A stretch of DNA of 64,000 nt from Clitoria ternatea (Eukaryota; Streptophyta; Magnoliopsida; Fabales; Fabaceae): contig CM075669.1 of the NCBI GenBank assembly GCA_037962975.1, positions 107,090,501 to 107,154,500 of the forward strand, written 5' to 3'. The position numbers were made by a program, and so were the translations under genes. Positions 46,413 to 58,514 of the stretch are shown here, piece after piece. The notes under the pieces were generated by a model. That model had not been told where the DNA came from. It made no database searches and saw only the letters and a list, made by a program, of their open reading frames with translations. Numbering within the stretch: position 1 is the first letter of the stretch; every line of letters starts with the position of its first letter.

Positions 46413-47413
46413 GTGCACTCTTTCAAACTCTGGGATTGCATACGTAACCATTTCCATTCTCTAACTCGTGCAAAGGCTCGACAATTGAGGACTGAGCTTT
46501 ACACAACTTCTTTGGATGGCAAATTTGTTTCCAAAGACCTTCTCCAAATCAAACTCATTGTTGATTTAATGTTTGCTGTTGGAGAACCAATTTCTAATGT
46601 TAAGCATGATCTTACAAGGTCTACCTTGGGATTTCAAATCCATCGTCACTATAATTTTGTAGCAGATTCAATTCAGTACCAATTCCTGAGGGCGAGGCAC
46701 TTCTTTTAGTACATGGGGCTTACTCGGAAAGATGCAAGGAGGAATCAGTTGAGCTCTCTATTCACCTCACTCAGTCACAATCATAACCTCAAGCTCATGT
46801 AGCTGCAGATGTTGATGACTCCTCGAAGTTCACTTTTCATCACCAATTTCGTAATTCTCAGAGAGGTCCTGGCTTCCGTGGTCTGAGTTTCAAAGGCCAA
46901 GGTTATCATGGACATGGTCGAGGATCCATCCAGTGTCAAGTGTGCCACGAGTTTGGACATGATGCATTTGTATGGTACCATCATTTCAATCAACAATATT
47001 CTCCTCAACAATACTCAGCTCCGAGATCTACCCCACCTAATCCGCCTGGACGTGTTCACTATGCTTTTGTGCCTAATTCCAACTTCAATCAGGTGCCTCA
47101 GGCCTTTGTTGTGAATGTTGGGAACTCATCAAAGTTGGCATCCCAATTCTGGTGCATCTACACATGTCACTAATAGTAGCCATAACTTCCAGCAAATTAC
47201 ACCTTTTGAAGGACCTAATTAGATTATCATAGGCAATGACGTAAGTTTATGTATCGATTCAATAGGTTCCAACTTCTTTTCTTCTCCTCTTAAACCTTCT
47301 ATCAAATTTAGTGTGCATAATATGCTTCTCGTCCCTTCAATAACAAAGAATCTCCTACGTGTTAGTAGATTTGCCATATTCTTTGAATTTTATTGTTCCT
47401 TTTGTGTTGTTAA
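46413..47413 (+). pseudogene. gag: Copia gag-protease pseudogene fragment
   Basis: Gag is recognisable from FKLWDCIRNHFHSLTRAKARQ and LRTELYTTSLDGKFVS to about 46709, ending in a stop. A later frame holds a degraded zinc knuckle, CQVCHEFGHDAFVW, whose last cysteine has become tryptophan (about 46935-46975). The protease signature SGASTHVTNSSHN follows near 47148, then VHNMLLVPSITKNLLRVS near 47315-47370. Stops at 46707, near 47174 and elsewhere make it non-functional. The hAT target duplication ATCATAGG closes this half. Confidence 0.75.
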
Positions 47414-47676
47414 ATCATAGGCAGGCCCGGTCCTAGAATTTTATGGGCCCTGGACGACACGATAGATAAAGGCCCTTTAATATATATATTTTTTAAAAAA
47501 TTATTAAATAATCAAATTAATATTAACAAAGTCATTATAAATTCCAAACATAAAAATCAAATATATCATCCTAGTCTAAAGAATAATAAGAAGTCAAAAC
47601 TGTGCTCCTATAGTCTCATGCTTTCTTTTAAAAATCATTCTTCCACCTACAATGAAGCAAAAAAAAACACAAATTA

Positions 47677-50436
47677 TCATAAAAAATGGTTTCGTCTAGC
47701 ATTTTTAGATGCAAAATCATTAATGAGAACATCAACATCAATACTCTCTAACATATCTTTTTCAATAGATAAAATTGCCAAACCATTCAACCTCTCTTGT
47801 GACATTGATGATCTTAAGTAAGTTTTTATTAATTTTAATTTTGAAAAACTTCTTTCAGCAGATGCTACAGTTATAGGCATAGTTAATACTACCTCCGGTT
47901 CCAAATATAAGCAAATTTTAGTGGAATTTTTTGGTCCCTTAATATAAGCAAAATTAGACTTTCCCAATGTTATTAAATGCTTGTTTACCAAATATGTCCT
48001 CATCATATATATTTCCAAGGCAACTAATTCTTTATGTAATAAATGATACTAAGGGTATTTTAGAAAATTAAATCAAATATATGGTAACATTAATGCAAAT
48101 AACTACCTCCAACTACTATTCTTAATATGTGTGAAGTTAGGTATATTTGCTTATATTTAGAACCGGAGGTAGTAAAATTCTATAGGCAATTGAAACATTT
48201 GGATAACAATCGGCTGCTTGAATGAACTTGAGAATTTCAATAGCTGATATTACATCATCAGGCAAAATCACTTTCAACACTTTTAATTCAGAAAAAAAAT
48301 CATCCAAATCAACATCTGATAAATTGCCCTGAGAAAACGTTGAGTGAACTTTAACACAACATTCTTTCAGTTCATTATCATTTAATGATTTTAACTTTTT
48401 TGAATTAAACAAAAATCCAAAAATATTTTCAAATATCTTTAATTGCTCAAATCTAGTCTTTAAAGAAGTGATAGCCATGTCCACAATAACTAAAAGATAA
48501 TTAATTCTAAATGATTCATCAGGCGATTGAACTTCTTCATCATGACTATTTTCATCAAATTGTTTTTTCCTAATAGCACGACGTTTTGCTAAAAGAATGG
48601 GTTCAATATCCATATCAAGTGAAACTTCTTTAGCAATATTCATACTAGACATGAACCCTTCAACTCTATACTTTTCAAAAAATAATAATATATCTTCTAA
48701 TTGTTTTATGGTATCATCAATGCATATTGACTTAGATTGTAATTTCTTGCTCACCATATTAATAGAAAATAAAATATCATACCAAATAATCATGCCCCAT
48801 AAAAATTCAAAGTTCTCAAGTGCATTAGCCAAACTCTCAGCTTCACTTTTTGATTTAGCATCATCACAAAATTTATGTAATTCCAACAAAGCAAATCTTA
48901 TTTGGGGAGCTTGAAATCTAATAGCTTTAATACTTTTAATTCGACTCTCCCATCGAGTATTACACAAAGATTTCACGGTTAACCTAGGAACACAATCAAG
49001 AAAAATTTTCCATCTTTTTGGTGAACTTGAAAATAATGAATATATGCGTTGAACAATTCCAAAAAAGAAACAGCTTTAACACAAGAATGTGTCATATCAC
49101 TAAGAGTAAGATTAAGACTATGACAAGCACAAGGCATATATAAGGCTCTTGAATTTATTTCAAGAAATCGTCTTTGAACTCCTTGGTGTTTTCCTTTCAT
49201 GTTAGAACCATTATCATAACCTTGACCCCTCACATCATCAATATTAAGATCAAGAGAGTTTAATGCATCTTGTAATTCATTAAAAAGTCCTAATCCAGAT
49301 GTATCATCTACTTTTAAAAACTCTAAAAAATATTCCTCAATTTTTATTTTATTACTTGACATATTCACACATCGTACTATTAGAGTCATTTGTTCTTGAT
49401 GACTCATATCAGGGGTACAATCCAGAATTACAGAAAAATATTTTGCTTCTTTAATGATCTTTACAATTGAACTTCTAACACTATGAGCTAAAAGTGAAAT
49501 TAATTCATTTTGAATTTTATGCCCAAGATAGTGATAATGAATTTCACGACTTTGAATGCGTCTAACATGATCTTGCATTATTAAATCAAATTCTGCAATC
49601 ATTTCAATCAATCCCAAAAAATTTCCATTACTATCTTGATATAATTTTTCATTAGACCCTCGAAAAGCCAAATTATTTTTAGCAAGACATTTAACAACAG
49701 AAAATATTCTTAGTAAAACTTGTCGCCAACGTTCTTTCTCTTTTATAATCTCTTGTTGTAAATTTTTATCGATTATTTGATTTTTGTCTAATCTTGCTCT
49801 CAATTCATTCCAAGTATTCATGTTATTCATATGTTCAAAACTATTTTCATGTTGCTTAAGTCTCTCACTAATGCGCTTCCAATCACTGAAACCCTCATTT
49901 GCCAATGAACTTTTTTTATTATCGGATTTGAACAACTTACAACAAAAACAATATACCCTATCAACATGCTTGGAATAAACCAACCATTTTCTATCACTAG
50001 TCTCACCATTACTTAGCTTTCTAGAATAATAGGCATATGAAAAATGTCTAGAAGTATTATCCAAAGGAAAAATAAGATTGTTTTCTCTAATAGGTCCCTT
50101 TTCAATTAAAATATCCCTTCCTTTGTTATCAAGATTACCCCAATTTCTAGGATCATAAATATCTAAAGGAGGAATTAGTTTTTCTTGTTCAATATCAATA
50201 TTTTCCATATTAGATTCACTTGACACATTATTAGCTTCACTAAAATCATTAACTTCATTCTCATTTAAATGAATTTGATCATACACAATTTCAATTGATT
50301 GTTCTAAATTTTCATGAGAATCTGTCTCTTTAAAAATAAATTTATCAAGAGCTCCTCTTTGTGATTTAATTAATTCTTCCTCTCGTTTTCATTTTTTTCT
50401 TTTTTCACTTCCAGATAAATGTTTTTTAGGAGGCAT
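47677..50436 (-). pseudogene. hAT transposase (TTF zinc finger / DUF4371 / hAT dimerisation) pseudogene
   Basis: I place the start at ATG 50436 (MPPKKHLSGSEKRKK), followed immediately by an in-frame TGA; the frame then reads through YDQIHLNENEV. A TTF-type zinc finger region includes DRKWLVYSKHVDRVYCFCCKL and SLANEGFSDWKRISERLKQH. DUF4371 follows with KYFSVILDCTPDMSHQEQ and GQGYDNGSNMKGKHQGVQ. A one-base shift in a T run near 49062 ends that frame at 48979, but homology resumes with SLCNTRWESRIKSI. The C-terminal hAT dimerisation block is cut after IAYRIL by the Stowaway MITE and resumes as TMPITVASAERSFSKLK (about 47880) to LNGLAILSIEKDM. Proteins of this type cut and rejoin the element at its terminal repeats. 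Confidence 0.9.
47889..48172. mobile_element. Stowaway-type MITE inside the hAT transposase
   Basis: The ends are CTACCTCCGGTTCCAAATAT and the inverted ATATTTAGAACCGGAGGTAG, flanked by TA (47887-47888 and 48173-48174). This is the Tc1/mariner-type Stowaway pattern. The 284-bp element sits within the dimerisation motif, and ignoring it rejoins the motif in frame. It adds a premature stop about ten codons in. Confidence 0.93.
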
Positions 50437-51214
50437 ATTGTGAAATATAATTAAAATAATAAATTAACACAATAAAAAAAATAAAGAACAATAACACCTG
50501 GAAAGAGAAGCTAGTGTTGGATACACGTTCACAACTTCACACGTATAAGCTAATTCCAATAGCAAAATTTAATCACTGTAAACATAAAATTAACAAATTA
50601 ATATGAAATTCAAAACAACTAACTAATTAGTAATAACTATTAAAAATTTAAAAATTCAATAATCTTAACATAAAAATAATAAAAATATAAAAAAATTAAA
50701 CAATTAACAATGATGATAAAAAAAATTATGACCCTATAAACATAAGAATTTAAAAAATATTGATATCAACAAGAATAAAGTTTCTAAATAATTTATATAA
50801 CAACATAAATTATAACGTAATTAACAAGTAATTTAGAAGGTGAATAGAAACACATACCAATTTTATGATATTCTAATATAACTGTGGTGATTGAGACTTG
50901 AGAGGGATCAAACCGTTAAAGTAGAAAAGAATTATAGAAACAAAAGAAGAGGAGATGAAAGATGATGGAAGAGTAGAAAAGAATTATAGAAACCAAAGAA
51001 GATGAAATGAAGTATTATGGAAGAAAGTATAATTGTTATATATATATAAAAAAATTACCGTTAATAATTTTTTATACGTTACGAAAATTAATTACTCCAT
51101 TTGCTGTGTTAATTCTGATTCCAATTTCAATCCTGTAACGTTAATTTGCCTTTGCCAATTAATTCCTGTTCTGATTCCATACCTGACTCAGAAACATTTA
51201 ATTTTAAAAAAAAC

Positions 51215-51295
51215 ATAGCTAGTGAGGAATCGAACCTAGGACCATGTAGCGGAACTTTCATATCCTTACCACTGAACCGTGTAAACCATATTGAA
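51215..51295 (-). other. tRNA-like Pol III box A / box B segment in the hAT element
   Basis: On the minus strand GGTTCAGTGGT (51269-51279) matches box A and GGTTCGATTCC (51227-51237) matches box B, 42 bp apart. The T-arm-like part is degenerate and no clean acceptor stem forms, so this is a tRNA-derived relic or internal promoter, not a tRNA gene. It lies upstream of the transposase gene. Confidence 0.55.
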
Positions 51296-51411
51296 ATTTA
51301 TTGATTTTTTTTGTATATAAGTTAAAAATTATTTATTTTGGGCCCCTATTTTCAATGGGCCCTGGGCCATTGCCCTGGTTTCCAAGGCCCAGGGCTGGCC
51401 CTGATCATAGG

Positions 51412-52440
51412 GCACATGTAAGCCATTCTAGTATGGATCAGTTGGTTCAGATGGCCTATATCAATTCCTTGCTCTACCCCTGCTCAAAAAGCATGTTCAG
51501 GATGACTTGGCCTCTTCAAGTTCAACATCCCTCAATGTCATATTACTACTTTTCAGCTTCTAATTATGCCAATATAATATGTGGCACTCTAGATTAGGAC
51601 ATCTACAGTATGATTCTTTCAAACTTGTACTTCAAAAATGTAACCAGAATGTAATCTCTCGTACTAGTAATAAAAATTCTATTGATTTTTGTTCTTCATG
51701 TTGTCTTGGCAAATCGCATAACTTACCTTTTTCTCCCTCTCAAAAATCCTATAGCCTTCTTGAACTTATATATAGTGACTTGTGGGCACCAGCCCCTACC
51801 ACATCCACAATGGGTTTTACATACTCATTTTCTAGATTTACATGGATTTACCTTCTTAAATCTAAATTTGATACTTTGCGGATTTTCCAAGCTTTTAAAA
51901 AAATGATTGAGTTGCAATTTGGTACCCTTATTAAGTCTCCAAATTGACTGGGGAGGAGAATTCAAATCAATTTCCAAATTTCTCACTAACAATGGTATTA
52001 CTCAAAGAATCAATTGCCCTCACACCCACAACCAAAATGGTGCAATTGAAACAAAACATAGGCATATTGTTGACCTTGGCCTTTCATTTTTAGCTCAAGC
52101 TTCCTTTACCTTCCACTCCTATTCAAAATAGTATACCATTTCATGTTCTGTTTAATCAACTTCTTGCTTTTCACTTTCTAAGAGTGTTTGGTTGTTCTTG
52201 TTACCCTCTTTTATAACCTTACAACAAACAAAAATTCCAAAACAAAAGAAAGAAATGTTTATTCTTAGGGTACTCTAACTCCCACAAATATAAATGCTTT
52301 CACCAGAGGATAAACTATTCATATCAAAGGATGTCATTTTCAATAAGTCTTCATTTCCTTGCACCAAATTGTTTTGCCTTCCTCCTTCTCCTCTTTCTTC
52401 ATCCTATCTTTAGTCTACCATCCCTCTTGTGATTCCTTAT
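51412..52440 (+). pseudogene. pol: Copia integrase pseudogene fragment
   Basis: GAG-pre-integrase and the integrase zinc finger read MWHSRLGHLQYDSFKLVL and FCSSCCLGKSHNLPFSPSQ (51579-51745). The core follows with LIYSDLWAPAPTTSTMGF, then after a frame change DWGGEFKSISKFLTNNG and NQNGAIETKHRHIVDLGL (51945-52080). The catalytic D, D and E positions are still visible, but several stops and frameshifts are present. Fading homology ends near 52440. Confidence 0.8.
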
Positions 52441-52713
52441 TTCTCAGGTTCCCCTCAAGTCACTACACCTGTAACACCCTCTGTTACACCTTAATAAATT
52501 GTAGAAAAATTCATAATTTTTTTTAAAAGATATGATTATTAAAAAGAAACTATCGGAATAAATTACATACATCATTTCTGAAATACCTCATAAATAGTAT
52601 TAAAACTTTATAAAGTAATTTTACATTCATCCGAAGAAAATAAATATTAAACATTATAAGAAAGAAGGGAAACTCCATGGCCCAGAAGCAGTTACTTAAT
52701 AACATTATTTATT

Positions 52714-53151
52714 GGCTAAAAGGTAAATTTAGCCCCTAGAATTGTTGGGATTTTGGTTTTGCCCCTTGAAATAATTTTTCTTAGGATTGTGTCCCTAGAA
52801 AATTTTTAAGTTTAGAATATAACCCCTTCCGTTGACTGCCTCTGCCAACTGATGAGGTGGAGCCTAGTCACATGTCTGTCATTGCATATGTGGCATGTGA
52901 CTCATCATATTAGGACCAAGTCACTGATTAACCTCTTTTAGTGACTTGGTCCTAATATGATGAGTCACATGCCACATATGCAATGATAGACATGTGACTA
53001 GGCTCCACCTCATCAGTTGGCAGAGGCAGTCAACGGAAGGGGTTATATTCTAAACTTAAAAATTTTCTAGGGACACAATCCTAAGAAAAATTATTTCAGG
53101 GGGCAAAACCAAAATTCCAACAATTCTAGGGGCTAAATTTACCTTTTAGCC
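52714..53151. mobile_element. MULE-type hairpin MITE with verified empty site
   Basis: It begins GGCTAAAAGGTAAATTTAGC and ends GCTAAATTTACCTTTTAGCC. The arms are near-perfect inverted repeats of about 210 bp with a very short loop near 52930. The 9-bp duplication TTATTTATT lies at 52705-52713 and 53152-53160. The other LTR of the same chromovirus reads AACATTATTTATTCATTGG near 63948-63966 without the insert. Confidence 0.96.
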
Positions 53152-55017
53152 TTATTTATTCATTGGACCACGGTATTCATACCGAGCTCCCTTTCTAGAA
53201 CGTGTTACATTTACTGCCAAGATTCTTCGATCCTTCCCTCTGAACCATCAATTTAAAACATATGAAACAAAAACACGGAGAAAGGAGTGAGAAACAGAAT
53301 ATAATATTCCCAAATGGGGCATAAGTAATAAAGGATTTTCAAAAACTAATATATAATAATATCAATCACAATCACATACACAGTCAATTATGAATGCATG
53401 AATGTTATGCAATATCTTCATCATAACTTACCTATATATGTGGGCCCTTAAATTTTAATTTGTACTCGGCCAACTAGGAGTTTACACTGTTCCATAAGTC
53501 CGGATAATAATAATAATATGAATAGCTCAACTAGCATGGAAATACTTAGAGACTAGTCGAATTGAGAAAGTTTTTATTATGAAAGTACCCAACACTAGGG
53601 AGCTACCCCAGGTCCCCTAAAGCACTCTTTCACACCCTCTCATCCCAAGGCTCATAATTAAGCCTCCTCTAATGTATCCTCAGTTTCTATAATCCGTCCC
53701 CAGACAATATCATTTTGTTTCACTTTAATGATTTATGATGCATGAACTACTCATGTATTTAGTTGGTTAAGGCTTTTAGAAACTCAATTATTAAATACCT
53801 TTACGGTTTACAACATCATTTCAATAAACTGTACATTTTCTCAATTCTCTGAATTCTGTCCCACAAAAATAAATTTGGTACAGTTTTCAAATCTCACTGA
53901 AATTGAGTTTCTAAGCCTTAAATATCTTAAAACTTTCTCATATAAAATTTTACATAATATTTCTCAAATTGAATCTTAACAAGATCGAATTTAGAAATCT
54001 CTATTATTTCCAAATATCTTTAGTATTAAGTTGGAAAAAGAAAATAATTTTCTTTTGAAAATTTTATTTTATTAAAAGAGAATAATCTTTAAATCATTAA
54101 CCAAAAATACTTAAAATTTTAAAATTTTTCTTTAATTCAAGATTTAATTATCTCAACTTTTTATAAATTAATTTTCATAAAATAACTTCTTTTTAAATAA
54201 ATACTAAATTTTTTAATTCTAAATATTAAAAGTAAAGTTAATAAAAATAATCTCTAAGAAGAAATAAAAGATTTAAAATAATAAAAATTTAAAGGATAAG
54301 GTAAGAAAATTCTTACTGAGTTTTAGCTTTTCGTCATGTTTGTTATATGTTCAACTTCATATCACAAGATCATCAATCATAATCAAATATTATCAATCAC
54401 AATATCACCAATCACAATAAAAAAATGTCAATCATAATCAAATAATATCAATCAAAATTAAATATCATCAATAATAATCAAATACTAATAATTATAATCA
54501 AATCAATTAAATATAATTTAAATTTTAATGGTTATTTAAATTATCAAAATTGATTTTGAGTCATTATAGTGTATTCCTTGCACAGGTTTATGTAAGTCCA
54601 TATAATCCAGTCCTTACATAGGTATAATTCAGTCCATATAGGTCAAACTAGTCCAAGTCCTTGTATAGGTTCAGTCCAGGTCGTATAGGTTATGAAAGAC
54701 CGGGAACTTGCATAGGTATGTCAGAGTTAGTTACATCAGATATTTAATTTAAAATTTATTATAAATTTGAAGTTAAAAAGTTAATATTTTAAAATAATAT
54801 TATTATTAAATTTAAAAGCAGTAGGAGACTCCTCCCATTATTCTTATGTCTTTTCATAGTATATTCTTATCTCACTCCCCCCTTACCACTTGTATCCTAA
54901 TTCGTTATTGAAAATCCGTGCGCGCCTCGTCTCTGAGTTCTAAAACAAACAAATTTTATTTTAATATAGTTACAAGATGAAAAATAAGATTTCTACTTAA
55001 AACAGAAATGGTAAATT

Positions 55018-55205
55018 TTGAATAGTGAATAGTGAATAGTAAATAGTAAATCATGAATAGTAACAGTAAATAGTAAAATGTGAATAGTAATAGTAAATAG
55101 TAAAATGTGAATAGTAATAGTAAATAGTAATTTACTATTTGAAGTAATTTACTATTTAGAATAGTATTTTACTATTGACATAGTAATTTATTATTTAGAA
55201 TGGTA
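55018..55205. repeat. TAGTAAA / TAGTGAA heptad array turning into its inverse
   Basis: Degenerate AATAGTGAATAGTAAATAGTA units run to about 55125. They are followed by TTTACTATTTGAAG and TTTACTATTTAG units in the opposite sense, so the segment can fold on itself. It is part of the chromovirus 3' LTR. Confidence 0.8.
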
Positions 55206-56093
55206 ACTTAAAATAATATTATATCCAGTATAATAATAGATTTTTAAGTGATATAAAAATAACCTTCCTAATCATAAAAAGAATATAAAAGAAATTTATT
55301 ATTACCTCAAAATTTTTGTAGAACCTCTTTCCTTTGGAAAATATCTTCCTTTCTTCACTTAGTACTCTCCTCCCAACACTACTAAGTTTTCAAATTTTCG
55401 ATGAAAAACTTCGTTCCTCGCTTCCCTATTTATAGCAAAGCAATTTACTGTGCTTTGAATATTTTATTATAAAAGTACTATGCAATTTTGAAAATTTCAT
55501 TCCTGGTTACTGTGCAACCTTTGAAATTTTTGTTCATGCACAGTGTTTTGCATAGTAAATGTCGGCTGAATTGTTAAGCCAAATAGTAACCTTTCGCTCG
55601 GTATATTTTAAATATTCAAAATCAGTCCTTTTCAAAATTTAGCAATATTATATCGGTCCTCACTAATTTTATAATAAGTAATCTAAAGTTTAAATTTTAA
55701 AAATCTAAAATTTTCTGTTAATAAAAATTTATTGATACGTTTTCAATTCTTTTACGATTGGTAAAAATCAAGATTTTTCTCAAACCGATCATTTTTAGAT
55801 AAGTCTACTTGAAATGGATTTTAGAAAATTTTCTTATAATTTAACTTCACTTTCTTATAAATATTTTTAATTTTAAGTCACTTTGTATGAATTTAAAATT
55901 ATTTAAAATATATTATTTAATTAAAATATTTCCAAATTTTCAAAAAATTCCAGAAAATCATAAATAATATGTAGATTAAAAAGTTCTAAAGAACTACAAT
56001 CTAATTCCTTCAAAATTTTAATATAAAAATAAAAATAGGGGTGTTACAACTCTACTCCCCTTAGAAAATTTTCGTCCTCGAAATTTACATTAT

Positions 56094-57138
56094 TCAGTAA
56101 AACAAATGGAGATGAAACTCTTTCATCTCAGTTTTTAGTTCCCATGTAGCATCATCTTCTCCTCTCGTTTCGCTCCAAATGACCTTTACGAGTGGAATTG
56201 TCTTGTCCCTTAGCTTTTTTATTCTTTTGTCAGCTATTCTGACAGGTGGTGCATCATATGTAAGATTATCTTTAACTTGTACGACATCAGGTTCAATAAC
56301 ATATGTAGGATCAGATATATATTTTCGTAAGTTTGACACATGAAAAACGTTATGGATATTAGAAAGAAAAGGTGGTAATGATATTTGGTAGGCAAGAGGA
56401 CTAACTTTATGAATTATTTGATATGGACCAATAAATCTAGGAGTTAGTTTTCGAGATTTCATTGCCTGACCGACCCCAGTCGTAGGTGTGACTTTCAAGA
56501 ATACATGATCGCCTTCTTTGAAATTCGAGCGACTTCCTTCTTTTGTCATAGTAACTTTTCTGCCTACTCTGTGCTGTCTTCATCTTTTCCTGGACCATTT
56601 TGATTTTATCTGTGGTTTGTTGTACCAATTTTGGTCCTAGCATCAAGTTTTCACTAGTCTTAAACTGGCATAGCGGAGTCCTACATTTTCTTCCATATAA
56701 TGCTTCAAAAGGTGCCATGCCAATACTAGCATGGAAAATATTGTTGTAGGTGAATTTCACATATGGTAAGAATTGATTCCAACTTCCTTTATGCTGTAAC
56801 ACACAAGCTCGTAATAAGTCTTCTAGAGATTGAATTGTTCTTTCTGATTGTCCATCAGTCTGAGGATGATATGCTGAACTCAGATGCAGTCTTGTTCCCA
56901 AAGCCTTGTGTAAGCTCTTCCAGAATTGCGATGTAAAACGAGGGTCCCGATCAGAAATGATACTTGAAGGAATTCCATGCAATCTCACAATCTCCTCGAT
57001 GTATAATTTTGCCAGCTTCTCCATAGAGTAATGAATATTGATAGGAATAAGGTGGGCAAATTTGGTTAATCTATCAACTATTACCCATATTGAATCATGT
57101 CCTAATGGAGTTTTAGGTAAAGAAGTCACAAAATCCAT
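56094..57138 (-). pseudogene. pol: Chromovirus integrase core, C-terminal domain and chromodomain
   Basis: The integrase catalytic core reads MDFVTSLPKTPLGHDSIWVI, IISDRDPRFTSQFWKSL and HPQTDGQSERTIQSLEDLL, with D, D and E residues present. A one-base insertion near 56530 ends that frame at 56437; the next frame carries the GPY/F-like segment FIGPYQIIHKVSPLAYQISL. The chromodomain follows, DAPPVRIADKRIKKLRDKTI...VIWSETRGEDDATWELKTEM, ending at 56094. Such chromodomains are known to steer integration to particular chromatin. Confidence 0.88.
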
Positions 57139-58514
57139 GGTAATGTTATCCTATTTCCATTCTGGTATTTCCATTGATTGTAGCATTCTAGGGGGCTTTT
57201 GATGTTCCACTTTAACCTTCTGGCAAATTAGACATGCAGCCACGTACTCTGCCACCGTTTTTTTCATTCCAGGCCACCAAAATAACTTCTTCAAATCTTG
57301 ATACATTTTAGTAGCTCCGGGATGAATGCTCATATAACTTTTGTGACCTTCTTCCAGAATTGCTTTTCTCAACTCCTCTTGATCAGGGATACACACTCGA
57401 TCCTTATACCTCAACAATTAGTCGTTTCCCACATTGAACTCGACTTCTTCTCCTTGTTTCAATAGTTCTTTCTTCTCTTGTAGGAATTCATCCTCTCGTT
57501 GAGCCTCTAAAACTTGCCTCAGGAATTCACTTGTCACTTGCAACGCTCCTAATTCGTAGCTGTTAGCATTAACCTTTACTGCTAGGTTAAGATCTCTGAA
57601 GTTCTCTACCAATTCCAGCTTTTTAATCATCATTGTGGATGCATGTAAAGACTTTCGACTCAAAGCATCAATTACTACGTTTGCGTTTCCAGGATGGTAT
57701 TGCAACTCAAAGTTGTAGTCCTTTAAGAACTCCATCCATCTCCGTTGCCTCATGTTTAACTCTTTTTGGTCGAATAAATACTTGAGACTCTTATGATCGC
57801 TAAACACATCGAATGTTACACTGTATAGATAATGCCTCCAAATCTTTAAGGCAAAAACTACAGCAGCTAACTCTAAGTCATGGGTAGGGTAGTTAATCTC
57901 ATGTTGCCTTAATTGGTGCGACGCATAGGCTATAACCTTCTTATCTTGCATGAGTACACTTCCTAGTCCTTGCTTAGACGCATCACAGTAAACTTCAAAA
58001 CTTTGATGTGGATCGGGGAGTACTAACACCGGTGTAGAAGTAAGTCGATCTTTCAGCTCTTGGAAACTATTCTCGCATTGTGTCGTCCACACAAAAGGTT
58101 GTCCTTTCCGTGTTAGCTTGGTCAGTGGGTATCCTAACTTCGAAAATCCTTCAATGAATCTCCTATAGTATCCAGCCAAGCCCAAGAAACTTCTAATCTT
58201 AGTGATTATGGTTGGTCTCTCCCATTTTAAAACTACTTCCACCTTGGAAGGGTCTACAACTATTCCTCCTTGACTAATTACATGTCCTAAAAAGTTTACT
58301 TCTTCCAACCAGAATTCACACTTCGATAACTTTGCATATAGTTGTTTTTTTTAGGATTTCCAACACAACCTTTAAGTGTTCAACATGTTCTTCTCTGCTT
58401 TTAGAGTACACTAATATATCATCAATGAACACCACTACAAATTTATCTAGATATGGATGAAAAATCCTATTCATGTAATCCATGAATACTGCTGGTGCAT
58501 TAGTTACACAAAAT
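57139..58514 (-). pseudogene. pol: Chromovirus RT C-terminus, RNase H and integrase zinc finger
   Basis: RT resumes directly after the solo LTR with NAPAVFMDYMNRIFHPYLDK and the catalytic FIDD (about 58416-58427). An eight-A run at 58341-58348 is one base out of register. From 58308 the frame continues with NFLGHVISQGG and SFLGLAGYYRRFIEGFSKL. RNase H follows (FEVYCDASKQGLGSVLMQ, HDLELAAVVFALKIWRHYL, FSDHKSLKYLF). A stop at 57418-57420 falls in the linker. The HHCC segment (HPGATKMYQDLKKLFWWPG, CLICQKVK) follows. A TAG at 57151-57153 replaces what is usually a tryptophan just before the integrase core. Confidence 0.88.

Larger units (their letters stand above)
47422..51403 (-). mobile_element. 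hAT DNA transposon
   Basis: An exact 8-bp duplication, ATCATAGG, lies at 47414-47421 and 51404-51411. The ends are CAGGCCCGGTCCT on the left and CAGGGCCAGCCCTGG on the minus strand at the right, followed by further GGCCC-rich inverted sequence. The interior encodes a DUF4371/TTF-type hAT transposase on the minus strand. It is inserted in the copia remnant. The transposase is broken by a frameshift, a stop and a MITE, so this copy is not autonomous. Confidence 0.94.
45960..52469 (+). mobile_element. Decayed Ty1/copia element (Ale/Retrofit-like), split by hAT and cut by the Tekay element
   Basis: Gag, zinc knuckle, protease and integrase remains are collinear on both sides of the hAT transposon (47422-51403). 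Downstream the copia sequence stops abruptly at the Tekay LTR (52470), so RT, RNase H and the 3' LTR are missing from the window. I could not define the 5' LTR or primer site. The gag style suggests the Ale/Retrofit lineage, inferred from memory of family consensus only. Confidence 0.75.
52470..56048 (-). repeat. Chromovirus 3' LTR
   Basis: Plus-strand ends are TGTAACACCC and GGGGTGTTACA. Without the MITE it is about 3.1 kb. The polypurine tract CTAAGGGGAGTAGAGT (minus strand, 56049-56064) abuts it. Inside are clustered ATCAATCA repeats (54365-54505), GTATAGG/GTCCA repeats (54585-54720) and the TAGTAAA array at 55018-55205. Confidence 0.9.

Noticed and set aside
51215..51295. Functional tRNA gene on the minus strand
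   Set aside because: Box A and B fit, but the T-arm and acceptor stem do not pair convincingly. I keep it only as a tRNA-like segment.
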